From the NCBI GenBank assembly GCA_965223355.1, contig CBDCWE010000003.1, forward strand, positions 930,001 through 994,000: a stretch of 64,000 bases of DNA. Reading direction: 5' to 3'. Source of the DNA: Tectiglobus sp965223355 (GTDB taxonomy: Bacteria > Pseudomonadota > Alphaproteobacteria > Rhizobiales > Hyphomicrobiaceae). This document shows positions 43,197 to 52,290 of this stretch, piece after piece; the first letter of the stretch is position 1, and each line of letters begins with the position of its first letter. The notes below the pieces were generated by a model, which had not been told where the DNA came from, did no database searches, and worked only from the letters and a program-made list of their open reading frames with translations. A program made the position numbers and the translations under genes.

Positions 43197-44153
43197 CTAA
43201 ATTCGTTCGATGATCTTTTCGCCAAACAGGCCTTGGGGACGGAACCAGAGGAACACCAGGGCGACGAAATAGGGCACCCAGCTCTCGATCGAGCCGCCGA
43301 GCATCGGCCCCCAGTAGAACTCTGCAATCTTTTCGGTAACGCCGATGATCAGGCCGCCGATGATCGCGCCGGGGATCGAGGTAAAGCCACCGAGAATCAG
43401 GACCGGCAACGCCTTGAGCGCGACGATCTCCAGGGCAAAGGACACATCCGACCGCGCGCCCCACATGATGCCGGTCACCAGCGCGACGATCCCGGCCGCG
43501 AACCAAACGGTGACCCAGATCTGCTGCAGGGTGATGCCGACCGACATCGCGGCCTGGTGATCATCGGCAACAGCGCGCAACGCCCGCCCGATTTTCGACT
43601 TGTTGAAAAACACCGCGAGCCCGGTCACCATCAATGCGGCGATAACGGCGGCAGCCACGTCGATGTGCTGGAAAATAACCCGGCCACCCAGCATTTCAAC
43701 TTCCGTGGACCCGGTCGGCAAACCGATTTCACTGGTAATCATCGTCTTCGGTTCACCACCAAAGATGGTTTCACCAAACCCGATCAGGAAGGTGTTAAGG
43801 CCGATCGCCGCCATGAACAGGATGATGTCCGGCTGGTTGACCAGCGGCCTGAAAATGACCTTTTCAACCGCGACCGCCAAAACGAACATCATCGCGATGC
43901 ACAGGATCAGCGACAACCAGGCCGGTACGCCAAGTTCGTACAGCGTCACGAGACCGAGCGCTGCAAACACGACCATGATGCCCTGGGCAAAATTGAAGAT
44001 GCCGGATGCTTTGAAAATGAGGACGAGCCCGAGTGCGATCAGGGCATATAGAATTCCGGATACGAACCCTTCCCAGATCACTTGAACCAAAAGGTCGGGC
44101 GCGCCGCCCATCTCAAGGAAGGGTTGGACGAAAACTTGATGCAGTATTTCCAT
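43197..44153 (-). CDS. Branched-chain-type ABC transporter permease (LivH type)
   Basis: A 318-residue permease with about eight membrane helices. Typical LivH stretches are GFVSGILYALIALGLVLIFK, FNFAQGIMVVFAALGLV, GRALRAVADDHQAAMSVGI and LILGGFTSIPGAIIGGLIIG. It follows livG by 19 bases and precedes livM by 14 on the same strand. Confidence 0.93.
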   Translation of the reverse strand: MEILHQVFVQPFLEMGGAPDLLVQVIWEGFVSGILYALIALGLVLIFKASGIFNFAQGIMVVFAALGLVTLYELGVPAWLSLILCIAMMFVLAVAVEKVIFRPLVNQPDIILFMAAIGLNTFLIGFGETIFGGEPKTMITSEIGLPTGSTEVEMLGGRVIFQHIDVAAAVIAALMVTGLAVFFNKSKIGRALRAVADDHQAAMSVGITLQQIWVTVWFAAGIVALVTGIMWGARSDVSFALEIVALKALPVLILGGFTSIPGAIIGGLIIGVTEKIAEFYWGPMLGGSIESWVPYFVALVFLWFRPQGLFGEKIIERI

Positions 44154-44172
44154 ACTTTCGGGGTCCTAGTGC

Positions 44173-44994
44173 TTAGTGCGAGACGCCGAGATAGGCATCG
44201 ATCACGTCCTGGTTTGATTGAACGTCCTGCGGCGTCCCGTCGGCGATCATCTCGCCGTGGTCGAGAACGACGACGCGGTCCGACAAATCCATGACCACGC
44301 CCATGTCGTGCTCGATCAACGCAATCGTCGTCCCAAGCTGTTCATTGGCATCTATAATGAAGCGGCTCATGTCGCGCTTTTCCTCGAGGTTCATGCCGGC
44401 CATTGGTTCATCGAGCAGCAGCAACGTTGGCTCCATCGCCAAGGCACGGCCCAACTCGACGCGCTTTTGCAAACCATAGGGCAGGCGGCCGACCGGTGTG
44501 CGCCGGATCGACTGGATCTCGAGAAAGTCGATAATGTGCTCGACAAATTCGCGATGACGGAATTCTTCCTGTTCGGCTGGACCTTTGCGAAGTATCTGCC
44601 AGAACAGTCCGGCCTTCATTTTCAGCGTGCGGCCCGAGATGATGTTGTCGAGGGTCGACATCCCGCGGAACAGCGCCACGTTCTGGAATGTGCGGGCAAT
44701 GCCCTGGGTCGCTGCAATGTAGGGCTTCATACGGCGGCGGGTCTGCCCGAGATAGGTGATCGTGCCTTCCTGCGGGTGGTAAAAGCCGTTGATGCTGTTC
44801 AGCATCGACGTCTTGCCGGCGCCGTTGGGGCCGATGATGGCGCGGACTTCGCCTTTCTTGATATCAAACGAGACGTTGCGGATCGCCTTGACGCCGCCGA
44901 AGCTCAGCGAGACGTTGTCCACTTGCAGGATGACTTCATCACTGATCCGGTTCTCGGCCGACACCGGCGCAGTTTCGCCCAGGACCTGATTCAT
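44173..44994 (-). CDS. Branched-chain-type ABC transporter ATP-binding protein (LivG type)
   Basis: A 273-residue ATPase: Walker A IGPNGAGKTSML, LSFGGVKAIRNVSFDI, the LivG-type ARTFQNVALFRGMSTLDNI segment, signature LPYGLQKRVELGRALAM, Walker B LLLLDEPMAGMN and the H-loop IEHDMGVVMDLSDRVVVLDH. Its ATG overlaps the stop of the upstream CoA ligase (TAATG), so the ligase and transporter are translated together. Confidence 0.92.
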   Translation of the reverse strand: MNQVLGETAPVSAENRISDEVILQVDNVSLSFGGVKAIRNVSFDIKKGEVRAIIGPNGAGKTSMLNSINGFYHPQEGTITYLGQTRRRMKPYIAATQGIARTFQNVALFRGMSTLDNIISGRTLKMKAGLFWQILRKGPAEQEEFRHREFVEHIIDFLEIQSIRRTPVGRLPYGLQKRVELGRALAMEPTLLLLDEPMAGMNLEEKRDMSRFIIDANEQLGTTIALIEHDMGVVMDLSDRVVVLDHGEMIADGTPQDVQSNQDVIDAYLGVSH

Positions 44995-46994
44995 TATTCA
45001 GCGGCCTCCCTGACCGGCTCAGCCGTTGACGGATAAGTCTCCATGTCAACAATGCGGACATCACCCTTGATGGTGCCTTTGCGGCCGTCCTCAAAGGTCA
45101 CCTCGGCCTCCAGGTGGCAGACAGTCGATCCGTCATAGAGAGCCGTGATCAGCGGTGCATAGCGCTCAGAAATGAAGCTGCGCCGGACCTTCTGTGTTCG
45201 GGTCAGTTCGCCGTCATCGGCATCAAGTTCCTTGATCAGGATCAAGAAGCGCTTGATTTGCGAGCCGGCCATGCGCGGCTCGTCCTTGAGCGATTGGTTC
45301 AGTTCATCAACACGGCGCTCAACCATTTTGTAGACTTCCGGGTGACCGGCAAGTTCCTGGTAGCTGGCGTAGATGACATTGTTGCGTTCGGCCCAGTTGC
45401 CGACGGAGACCAGATCGATGTTGACCATCATGGTCGCAAAATCACGGCCGTCGCCAACGGCGACCGCCTCGCGGATTTCCGGGAAGAACTTGATCTTGTT
45501 TTCGAGGTATTTCGGAGCAAACAGCGAACCATCGTTGAGGCGCCCGACATCCTTTGCCCGGTCGATAATGACCAGGTGTCCGCGCGTGTCGATGAAACCG
45601 GCATCGCCGGAATGCACCCAACCGTCGGCCGTCTTGGTCGAGCGCGTCGCCTCCTCGTTCTTGAAGTATTCCTGGAACACGCCGGGGCTGCGGTAGAGCA
45701 CTTCGCCGTTGTCGGCAATCTTGAGCTCGACGTCGCGGGACGGTTTGCCGACCGTGTCGGCATAGATCTCGCCGTCCGGCTGGGCGGTGACGTACACCGA
45801 GGCCTCGGTCTGTCCGTAAAGCTGTTTGAGATTGATGCCGATCGACCGGTAGAACTTGAACATCTCCGGCCCGATCGCTTCACCGGCGGTATAGCCAATG
45901 CGACAGCGCGACAGGCCGAGCTGGTTGCGCAACGGACCGTAGACGAAAATGTTGCCGAGCCAGTACATGAACCGATCGTACGGATTGACGGGCTTGCCTT
46001 CGAGAATGCGCTCCCCGCAGCGCTCGGCAACGCGCAGGAACACACCGTAGAGCCAGCGTTTGAAGCCACCGGCGTCCTGCATACGCACGGTGATATCCGT
46101 CAGCTGGTTTTCGAAGCCGCGCGGCGGCCCGAAGAAAAACGTCGGTCCGACCTCGCGACGGTCGGCCTGGATGGTCTCAGGGCTCTCGGGACACGACACA
46201 CAAAAGCCTGCATCATAGGCCTGCGCAATCGAAAAGATATTGTCGCCAACCCATGCCATCGGCAGATAGGCGATGATCTCGTCGTATTCGTTCAGTTTGT
46301 CGAACGCATTGGCATTGCGCGCGGAGATAATCTGATTGTCGAACGTGAGCAGGACGCCTTTCGGACGCCCGGTGGTGCCGGACGTATAGAGCATGACGCA
46401 AACGTCAGAACCTTTGCCGGCCGCGATTTCGTCGCGCCACCATTGCTCTTTGCCCGGCTCCGCCTGCATCGCCTCACGGCCGAGCTGCTGCACGTCGGTG
46501 AAGTCGTGCAGATTGGTATGGTCGTACTTTTGCAGCCCGCGCGGATCGACGTAGATGACCTTTTCGAGGGCCGGGAGCTGGTCCGCAATGCCGAGCAGTT
46601 TGTCGACCTGTTCCTGATCTTCGACCACCGCGAACTTGACCGCGGCGTGCTCCAGGACGTAGGCCATCTCGTCGGCAACGGAGTCTTGATAGACAGGTAC
46701 AGGAACGGCACCGAGACTTTGTGCAGCGGCAAATGTTGCGTATAATCGCGGGCGATTGTCGCCGACGATCGCAATCGTTTCACCGCGCTTTAGGCCGAGC
46801 TGGTTGAGGCCGATTGAAAAATCCCGGATTTGGTCACGGGTCTCGCGCCAGTTCCAGGTCTGCCAAATCCCAAGGTACTTTTCTCGATAAGCCGGGCGGC
46901 TCGCAAACGACGTGGCGTTGCGCAGCAACAGCTTCGGGATCGTATCTAACGCCGCGTTCTGCGGACGAGGCTCATTGCCCCCGCTCACTGGCAC
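44994..46994 (-). CDS. Long-chain-type acyl-CoA synthetase (AMP-forming) coupled to the liv-type transporter
   Basis: A 666-residue ANL ligase of the long FAA1-like type. P-loop MLYTSGTTGRPKGVLL, A5 YGQTEASVYVT, hinge GDAGFIDTRGHLVIIDRAKD and C-terminal LTRTQKVRRSFISERYAPLI are visible. The start is a GTG at 46994 with an excellent AAGGGGAGGAG box; the ATG further upstream would read through that box. It is the first gene of the transporter operon, so the imported acid is probably activated to its CoA ester at once. Similar ligase-plus-liv operons are common in alphaproteobacteria that use aromatic and alicyclic acids. Confidence 0.9.
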   Translation of the reverse strand: MPVSGGNEPRPQNAALDTIPKLLLRNATSFASRPAYREKYLGIWQTWNWRETRDQIRDFSIGLNQLGLKRGETIAIVGDNRPRLYATFAAAQSLGAVPVPVYQDSVADEMAYVLEHAAVKFAVVEDQEQVDKLLGIADQLPALEKVIYVDPRGLQKYDHTNLHDFTDVQQLGREAMQAEPGKEQWWRDEIAAGKGSDVCVMLYTSGTTGRPKGVLLTFDNQIISARNANAFDKLNEYDEIIAYLPMAWVGDNIFSIAQAYDAGFCVSCPESPETIQADRREVGPTFFFGPPRGFENQLTDITVRMQDAGGFKRWLYGVFLRVAERCGERILEGKPVNPYDRFMYWLGNIFVYGPLRNQLGLSRCRIGYTAGEAIGPEMFKFYRSIGINLKQLYGQTEASVYVTAQPDGEIYADTVGKPSRDVELKIADNGEVLYRSPGVFQEYFKNEEATRSTKTADGWVHSGDAGFIDTRGHLVIIDRAKDVGRLNDGSLFAPKYLENKIKFFPEIREAVAVGDGRDFATMMVNIDLVSVGNWAERNNVIYASYQELAGHPEVYKMVERRVDELNQSLKDEPRMAGSQIKRFLILIKELDADDGELTRTQKVRRSFISERYAPLITALYDGSTVCHLEAEVTFEDGRKGTIKGDVRIVDMETYPSTAEPVREAAE

Positions 46995-47332
46995 ACTCCT
47001 CCCCTTGCCGCCATGCGTGGTCCACACGGCAAATTACTTGTTGTCGCCATTTCTAATCTTGCTTGTAGCCACGGCGCAAGAGTGACCACGATCGTTCGGA
47101 CTCATGTGTCCGTTTTGTCGCAAGAATGGTTTGCATGTTCACGGTTCACCAGGCGCCGGGACGCCGTGTTATGCACAAATACGGGATATCTGCGGTTATT
47201 GTCGTGGTTGGGCCTTGTCGGACCGCGCTCGGAGGCCTGGACCGGCAATGTCGGGGGGCAAACGTTTCAGGTAACGTCCTAACATGCTATCACGGTCGCG
47301 GTGGCGATAGCGATAGCGAAGAAGGACTAGGC
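46995..47332. other. Divergent promoter region
   Basis: The 338 bases between the CoA-ligase operon and the VOC gene must hold the promoters of both. The 47035-47130 stretch is AT-richer. At 47296-47320 a short repeat (GGTGGCGATAGCGATAGCGA) contains three tandem GCGATA-like units. No gene is supported. Confidence 0.45.
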
Positions 47333-47725
47333 ATGTCGATCATCAGTCACATAACTTTAGGCACGAACGACATAGCGCGGTCGGCACGCTTTTATGACGA
47401 CGTGCTTGGATCTTTGGGATTTTCGCGGCTGCCGAAGCCGCCGGATAAGCCGTTAGCCTATGACAGGAATGGCGCAATGCCGACCATCTACATCTACCTT
47501 CCGGTCGATGGCAGACCGGCAACCTGGGGCAACGGAACGCACATCGCGTTTGTCGCCGACACCCGGTCTGAGGTTCGTGAGTTTCACAGTCGCGCATTGC
47601 AACACGGGGGAATGTGCGAAGGCGAGCCCGGGCTCAGACCACACTACGGTCCGAACTATTACGCCGCTTATGTGCGCGATCCCGACGGCAACAAGCTGCA
47701 AGCCGTTTGCTATGAGCCGCAGTGA
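47333..47725 (+). CDS. VOC-superfamily (glyoxalase-like) protein
   Basis: A 130-residue two-module VOC protein beginning SIISHITLGTNDIARSARFYDDVLG, with THIAFVADTRSEVREFH and YYAAYVRDPDGNKLQAVCYE. Metal ligands expected are the first-strand His, His in THIAF and Glu in CYE. Members act as lyases, dioxygenases or binding proteins. The ATG at 47333 has a GAAGGA box; the upstream open frame has no conserved features. The start of a decayed nucleotidyltransferase gene overlaps its stop. Confidence 0.82.
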   Translation: MSIISHITLGTNDIARSARFYDDVLGSLGFSRLPKPPDKPLAYDRNGAMPTIYIYLPVDGRPATWGNGTHIAFVADTRSEVREFHSRALQHGGMCEGEPGLRPHYGPNYYAAYVRDPDGNKLQAVCYEPQ

Positions 47726-48116
47726 CCGACTGGGTTGTTGGGCCTGGGGCTTTGGTTCGCCAGACAGTGACGATGATGTGCGCTTTGTCTACGCACGTGA
47801 TCTGACGGATTACTTACAACTGTTGCCGGGGCGAGATGTTTGGGCGAGATGTTTGCGGGGCCGGTCCTGACCAACATGCAATCGATCTCGGTGGGTGGGA
47901 TGTCGACAACGCCCTGCAGCTGTTGATCAGATCCAACCCGACGCTCTGCGCGTGGTTGGTCTCGCCGATCGTCCATAGTGACGATGGCCGATTTGCCGAT
48001 CTGGCACGGGCGATTTTCGCCGAGACCGCCGACCGTGTCACGCTCGCTCATCACTATCAAAGCAGCGCCAAGCGGCAGTGGCAGCGCGCGATTGCCGGGC
48101 GCGCAGGACCGCAGCG
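47712..48116 (+). pseudogene. Remnant of an RlaP/YcgL-type nucleotidyltransferase
   Basis: Two frames together match this family. The first reads AWGFGSPDSDDDVRFVYAR (the nucleotidyltransferase GS...DxD core) and DLTDYLQLLPGRDV, to about 47835. The second continues DLGGWDVDNALQLLIRSNPT, LCAWLVSPIVHSDD and LAHHYQSSAKRQWQRAIAGR up to about 48100, where similarity ends. A frameshift near 47836-47880, a missing N-terminal segment before the catalytic core, and a lost C-terminus show that the gene is dead. It begins inside the end of the VOC gene, so a deletion may have joined the two. Confidence 0.65.
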
Positions 48117-48276
48117 CCGAACAGGACCGGATGCGGCGGTCACAGACTCTGTTTCAGACCACGATCGGACTGACCGGCAAGGATGCTCATCCCGCGCCGC
48201 CGATCCGTCGTCGTCTGTGATGCAACGGTCCGGCCCATAACGAACCCTATCCAACTGGCAAGAAGGCGTGCTGGTG

Positions 48277-49077
48277 ATGTTCTTTGTAGCCTCGAAGGTG
48301 GCCTTCTTCCTGATTGCGCCATCGCATCTTTGCCTGATCGGCTTTGCGATCGGACTTGTGCTGTTAAGCCGCCGTGCCACGCAGAAATCGGCGCGCCGGG
48401 TGTTGATGATCAGTTTTGCCGGCTTCGTGCTGGTTGGGTTTTCCCCGCTTGGCAACGCGCTGATTTATCCGCTGGAACAGCGTTTTCCGGTGCCCGCTGT
48501 CGATGCCGGGGACGATTATTCCGGTATCATTGTGCTGGGCGGTTTTGAGAACGCCAACGTGAGCCACGCGCGCGATACGCTGGCATTAATCGGTTCCGCC
48601 GAGCGCATCAGCGAAACGGTGCGGCTCGCCAGGCGGATACGGCGCGCGCGCGTGATCTTCACCGGCGGTGCCGTGGTCAAGCTGCAACGCGGCCACAGCG
48701 GAGCGCCCGCCGTCGGCGCCTACCTTCGCGATGTCGGGATCGGCGATCACCGCATCGTCTTGGAGGGCGCATCGCGCAACACCTGGGAGAATGCGATCTT
48801 CACAAAACGTTTGGTGCAGCCCGCAAAGTCCGACCGGTTTTTGCTCGTCACGTCGGCTTGGCACATGCCGCGGGCCATCGGAGTGTTCCGCAAAGCCGGC
48901 TACAATGTCGTCGCTTATCCTGTCGACTATCGTACAACCGGCGCATCCGATCTGGCGGTGCCGTTCTCATATTTCGCAAAGGGACTTCGGCGAACCGACA
49001 AGGCCGTGAAAGAATGGATTGGCTTGCTGGTCTATTGGTGGACGGGCCGCTCCAGTGAGCTGTTGCCGGCGCCGTGA
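48277..49077 (+). CDS. YdcF-family (DUF218) membrane-anchored protein
   Basis: A 266-residue protein with two N-terminal membrane helices (about residues 8-30 and 42-60) and a DUF218 domain outside: DYSGIIVLGGFENANVSHA, SERISETVRLARRIRRARVIFTGG, IVLEGASRNTWENAIFTKRL and FLLVTSAWHMPRAIGVFRKAG. Family members (YdcF, ElyC, SanA) bind or act in envelope and peptidoglycan precursor metabolism. In-frame GTG codons 3 and 9 bases upstream are alternative starts. Confidence 0.85.
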   Translation: MFFVASKVAFFLIAPSHLCLIGFAIGLVLLSRRATQKSARRVLMISFAGFVLVGFSPLGNALIYPLEQRFPVPAVDAGDDYSGIIVLGGFENANVSHARDTLALIGSAERISETVRLARRIRRARVIFTGGAVVKLQRGHSGAPAVGAYLRDVGIGDHRIVLEGASRNTWENAIFTKRLVQPAKSDRFLLVTSAWHMPRAIGVFRKAGYNVVAYPVDYRTTGASDLAVPFSYFAKGLRRTDKAVKEWIGLLVYWWTGRSSELLPAP

Positions 49078-49094
49078 TGCACCGCCATCGAGGC

Positions 49095-49535
49095 TCAACG
49101 AATCTGCCATTTGTCGCGTTCGCCCGGCGACAGCTCCGTCGCGATATCGTAGGTCGCACAACCAAGCTGGCCGAGCCTGTTGTTGTAGGCGGTGAGCACG
49201 GCGAGGTCATAGCGACCGCCCAGGGCCGGGGTCTTTCTGTGCCAGCCCGGGATGGAATTTGCGGTCGAACGTATCGCGCGCGACACCAGCGTCGGCTGGC
49301 GCTTGGTAGCGCGGTCGCGAATCTCGAGCACCCGCAATTGGATCCGGCCGCGCAACCGTGAACACGGCAGCTTCCGCTCGTGTGCGGAGAGGACATATCT
49401 GCCGCCATTCGCCATCTTCGGCGTCAGGGTCGTGTTCGATGTGTCCGGCAACAGGCCCGGCGCCGCGCAACCCAAGAGCGCCGGGGCGAGGCTCATCACG
49501 GCACAGATCGTTCTTTTGCTGAGCAAGTGCAACAC
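49095..49535 (-). CDS. Putative small lipoprotein, function unknown
   Basis: A 146-residue frame starting at GTG, with a basic N-terminus (LLSKR), a hydrophobic stretch and a lipobox LLGC (residues 20-23, SLAPALLGCAAPG), followed by a soluble part including IPGWHRKTPALGGRYDLAVL and LGCATYDIATELSPGERDKW. Lipid attachment at Cys and export are predicted. I recognise no family. The gene is convergent with the ydcF-like gene (17-base gap) and its upstream side faces a CTAG repeat about 80 bases away. Confidence 0.5.
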   Translation of the reverse strand: MLHLLSKRTICAVMSLAPALLGCAAPGLLPDTSNTTLTPKMANGGRYVLSAHERKLPCSRLRGRIQLRVLEIRDRATKRQPTLVSRAIRSTANSIPGWHRKTPALGGRYDLAVLTAYNNRLGQLGCATYDIATELSPGERDKWQIR

Positions 49536-49612
49536 CTCGCGACTCGATCAATCTCCGTCCTTTTACCACGCCTGTGCAAACGACGGTTGTTGCTGATCAA
49601 GCTCGCTCTCTG

Positions 49613-49748
49613 CTAGAGCAACCTGCCTTTATTCGGAATCGGAACGATCCTGAATAAAGGCAGAAAGTTGCTCGCCTCTAAAGTGGCGATCATCGTGCTT
49701 TAAGTTGGAACCGCAATAGCGGTTCCAACTTAAAGCACGATGATCTAG
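49613..49748 (+). repeat. CTAG-bounded double-hairpin repeat, full copy B
   Basis: A 136-bp copy, orientation H1 then H2, bounded by CTAG at 49613-49616 and 49745-49748. H2 is perfect here: GATCATCGTGCTTTAAG... pairs over 27 bases with its partner, because the few extra bases seen in other copies (TTT) are absent. Together with the inverted copy at 50317-50455 it brackets the rhodanese gene. Confidence 0.92.
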
Positions 49749-49760
49749 TGTTCCTAATCC

Positions 49761-49781
49761 GACGGATGCTAGCCATCCGTC
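49761..49781. terminator. Stem-loop GACGGATG/CATCCGTC
   Basis: A perfect 8-bp stem, GACGGATG (49761-49768) with CATCCGTC (49774-49781) and a 5-base loop containing CTAG. It lies 13 bases after repeat copy B. No T-run follows, so termination is only one possible role. Confidence 0.45.
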
Positions 49782-49912
49782 TCCGCCGGAAAACTAAGCT
49801 AACCTTTTGTTTGTGTACTGGAGTAACAGACGCTTGACCAGTTCATCCGCGAATCAAGCAACTGATCCAGAACACTAGATGGAAATGTTGGCAATTAAGT
49901 GGAGGCGCAATC

Positions 49913-50320
49913 ATGGTGCAGAATATCACGAAAGGCGCGCGGGCGCTGGTCGAGGAAGCTCGCAAGGAAATCAAGGAATATTCTGTCGCAGAAACACTGG
50001 CGCGCCGATCCGATGACAACGTCGTACTGGTCGACATCCGCGATCCGCGCGAACTGGATCGCGAGGGTCGGATCGAAGGCGCGTATCACTGCCCGCGCGG
50101 GATGTTGGAGTTTTGGATCGATCCGCAAAGCCCCTATCACAAGCCGGTGTTCGGCGAAGACAAGGAGTTCATCTTCTTTTGTGCCGGCGGCTTGCGTTCA
50201 GCGCTCGCAGCAAAGACGGCGCAAGACATGGGCTTGGCGCCTGTTGCGCACATGATCGGTGGCGTCGGCGCCTGGAAAGAAGCCGAAGCTCCGATGGCGC
50301 CGCCAAAGCCCAGATCCTAG
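49913..50320 (+). CDS. Rhodanese-domain protein
   Basis: A 135-residue single rhodanese domain (sulfur transfer). DNVVLVDIRDPRELDREGRIEGAYH is the strand and loop that lead to the active site, and the persulfide-forming cysteine is in IFFCAGGLRSALAA. MIGGVGAWKEAEAPM is the standard end. A GGAGG box lies 8 bases before the ATG. The stop codon TAG is part of the CTAG that opens repeat copy C. An inverted pair of repeats encloses the gene and its promoter region. Confidence 0.9.
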   Translation: MVQNITKGARALVEEARKEIKEYSVAETLARRSDDNVVLVDIRDPRELDREGRIEGAYHCPRGMLEFWIDPQSPYHKPVFGEDKEFIFFCAGGLRSALAAKTAQDMGLAPVAHMIGGVGAWKEAEAPMAPPKPRS

Positions 50321-50455
50321 ATCATCGTGCTTTAAGTTGGAACCGCTATTGCGGTTCCAACTTAAAGCACAAAGATGATCGCCACTTCAGAGGCGAGCAA
50401 CTTTCTGCCTTTATTCGGGATCGTTCCGATTCCGAATCAAGGCAGGTTGCTCTAG
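50317..50455 (-). repeat. CTAG-bounded double-hairpin repeat, full copy C
   Basis: A 139-bp copy in the orientation opposite to copy B: CTAG, H2 (loop TATT), spacer with GCCACTTCAGAGGC, H1, then AGGTTGCTCTAG. It differs from other copies at a few bases (CTTTCTGCC, GAATCAAGG). The first CTAG supplies the rhodanese stop codon. Confidence 0.92.
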
Positions 50456-50675
50456 CCCGGCGTGGATCGCCGCCCGGCTTTGAGGTTGTTTGCGCGGGCG
50501 AGCTTTGCTATCTGCGCGCGCGCCTTCTTTGGCTGACTGCGCTCGCGCCTTGGCGGCGGGGCGCCAGCGCTCCGGCTGCCGGTCAACCGGTCGGGCTGGA
50601 CTCCGAGCGCAAAGTAAGCTTTTGATCCGGTTGCAATCACTGGCGTCTTATCGCAGGCGCCGATACGGGGACCAC

Positions 50676-52283
50676 ATGGCCAAGCTCGCGACCGCGATCA
50701 ATCCAACCTCCGACGCCTTTCGGGCCAACCGAGAGGCGATGGACGCGTTGGTCGGCGATCTCACCCAGCAGCGCGCTGTCGCCGCGCTCGGTGGGCCCGA
50801 GCGCGCCCGCGAACGACACGTCGCGCGCGGCAAGCTCCTGCCCCGCGACCGGGTGATGGGGCTGATCGATCCGGCCTCACCGTTTCTGGAACTGTCGCAA
50901 CTCGCCGCCCACGGCTTGTATGGCGGCGATATTCACGGTGCCGGGCTGATCACCGGCATCGGGCGCATTGCCGGTCGCGAATGCCTGATCATCTGCAACG
51001 ATGCCACGATCAAGGGCGGTACCTACTATCCGGCCACCGTCAAGAAGCACATTCGCGCCCAGGAAATTGCCCGCCAGAACCGTTTGCCGTGCATTTATTT
51101 GGTTGATTCGGGCGGCGCCAACCTGCCGCATCAGACCGAGGTGTTCCCGGACCGCGATCATTTTGGCCGCAGCTTTTTCAATCAAGCCAGAATGTCGAGC
51201 GAAGGCATCCCTCAGATCGCGATCGTGATGGGCTCGTGCACCGCCGGCGGCGCCTATGTGCCGGCGATGGCCGACGAAAGCATCATCGTTCGCCGCCAGG
51301 GCACGATCTTCCTTGGCGGCCCGCCATTGGTCAAAGCGGCGACGGGCGAGGAGGTCAGCGCCGAGGATCTCGGCGGCGCCGACGTGCATGCGCGTTTGTC
51401 GGGCGTGGTTGACCACTACGCCGTCAACGACCAACACGCATTGGAAATCGCACGATCAATCGTCGGCCATTTGCCACAGCCCGACAAAGCAGTCGTCAAC
51501 CGCAGGCAGTCGCGCCCGCCGGCCCATGATCCGGCCGAACTCAACGGTGTGGTCCCGACCAATCTCATGACCCAGTATGACAGCCGCGAGATCATCGCAC
51601 GGATTGTCGACGGATCCGAGTTGGACGAGTTCAAGGCGCTCTATGCAACCACCTTGGTGACGGGCTTTGCTCATATCGAGGGCCTGCCGGTCGCCATTCT
51701 CGCCAACAACGGCATACTTTATTCCGACACCGCCCAGAAGGCGGCCCATTTCATCGAGCTGGCCTGCCAACGCGCCATCCCACTACTGTTTTTGCAAAAC
51801 ATCACCGGCTTTATGGTCGGCCGTGAGGCCGAAGCCGGCGGCATCGCACGCAACGGCGCCAAGATGGTAACGGCGGTGGCTTGCGCCAACGTGCCGAAAG
51901 TGACGGTCATTATCGGTGGCAGCTATGGTGCCGGTAACTATGCGATGTGCGGTCGCGCTTATGATCCACGGTTTCTGTTCATGTGGCCGAATGCGCGCAT
52001 CTCGGTGATGGGCGGCGAACAGGCCGCGAGCGTCTTGGCAACGGTCCGGCGCAGCAATCTGGAGGCCGAAGGCAAGCACTGGCCGGCCGACGCGGAAGCC
52101 GCCTTCAAGCAGCCCATTCTCGATCAGTACGAAAAGGAAGGTCATCCCTACTATGCGACCGCGCGCATCTGGGATGACGGGATCATCACGCCGCAGGAGA
52201 CCCGCCGCGTCGTGGCACTGGCAATATCGGCAGCGCTTAACGCGCCGATCGAGGAAACCAAATTCGGCGTGTTGCGCATGTAG
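50676..52283 (+). CDS. mccB: Acyl-CoA carboxylase, carboxyltransferase (beta) subunit, 3-methylcrotonyl-CoA type
   Basis: A 535-residue biotin-dependent carboxyltransferase, the length of MccB/LiuB. Family segments are GGPERARERHVARGKLLPRDRV, GGTYYPATVKKHIRAQEIA, LVDSGGANLPHQTEVFPDRD (the MCC-type substrate-binding loop), MADESIIVRRQGTIFLGGPP and ITGFMVGREAEAGGIARNGA. It would carboxylate 3-methylcrotonyl-CoA in leucine breakdown; geranyl-CoA carboxylase is a close alternative. ATG 50676 is the conserved start. The alpha subunit follows after a small secreted-protein gene. Confidence 0.9.
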   Translation: MAKLATAINPTSDAFRANREAMDALVGDLTQQRAVAALGGPERARERHVARGKLLPRDRVMGLIDPASPFLELSQLAAHGLYGGDIHGAGLITGIGRIAGRECLIICNDATIKGGTYYPATVKKHIRAQEIARQNRLPCIYLVDSGGANLPHQTEVFPDRDHFGRSFFNQARMSSEGIPQIAIVMGSCTAGGAYVPAMADESIIVRRQGTIFLGGPPLVKAATGEEVSAEDLGGADVHARLSGVVDHYAVNDQHALEIARSIVGHLPQPDKAVVNRRQSRPPAHDPAELNGVVPTNLMTQYDSREIIARIVDGSELDEFKALYATTLVTGFAHIEGLPVAILANNGILYSDTAQKAAHFIELACQRAIPLLFLQNITGFMVGREAEAGGIARNGAKMVTAVACANVPKVTVIIGGSYGAGNYAMCGRAYDPRFLFMWPNARISVMGGEQAASVLATVRRSNLEAEGKHWPADAEAAFKQPILDQYEKEGHPYYATARIWDDGIITPQETRRVVALAISAALNAPIEETKFGVLRM

Positions 52284-52290
52284 CGAACAG

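Noticed and set aside
45114..46745. A 543-codon plus-strand frame opposite the acyl-CoA synthetase
   Set aside because: It is a shadow of the conserved ligase frame and has no ribosome-binding site or family features.
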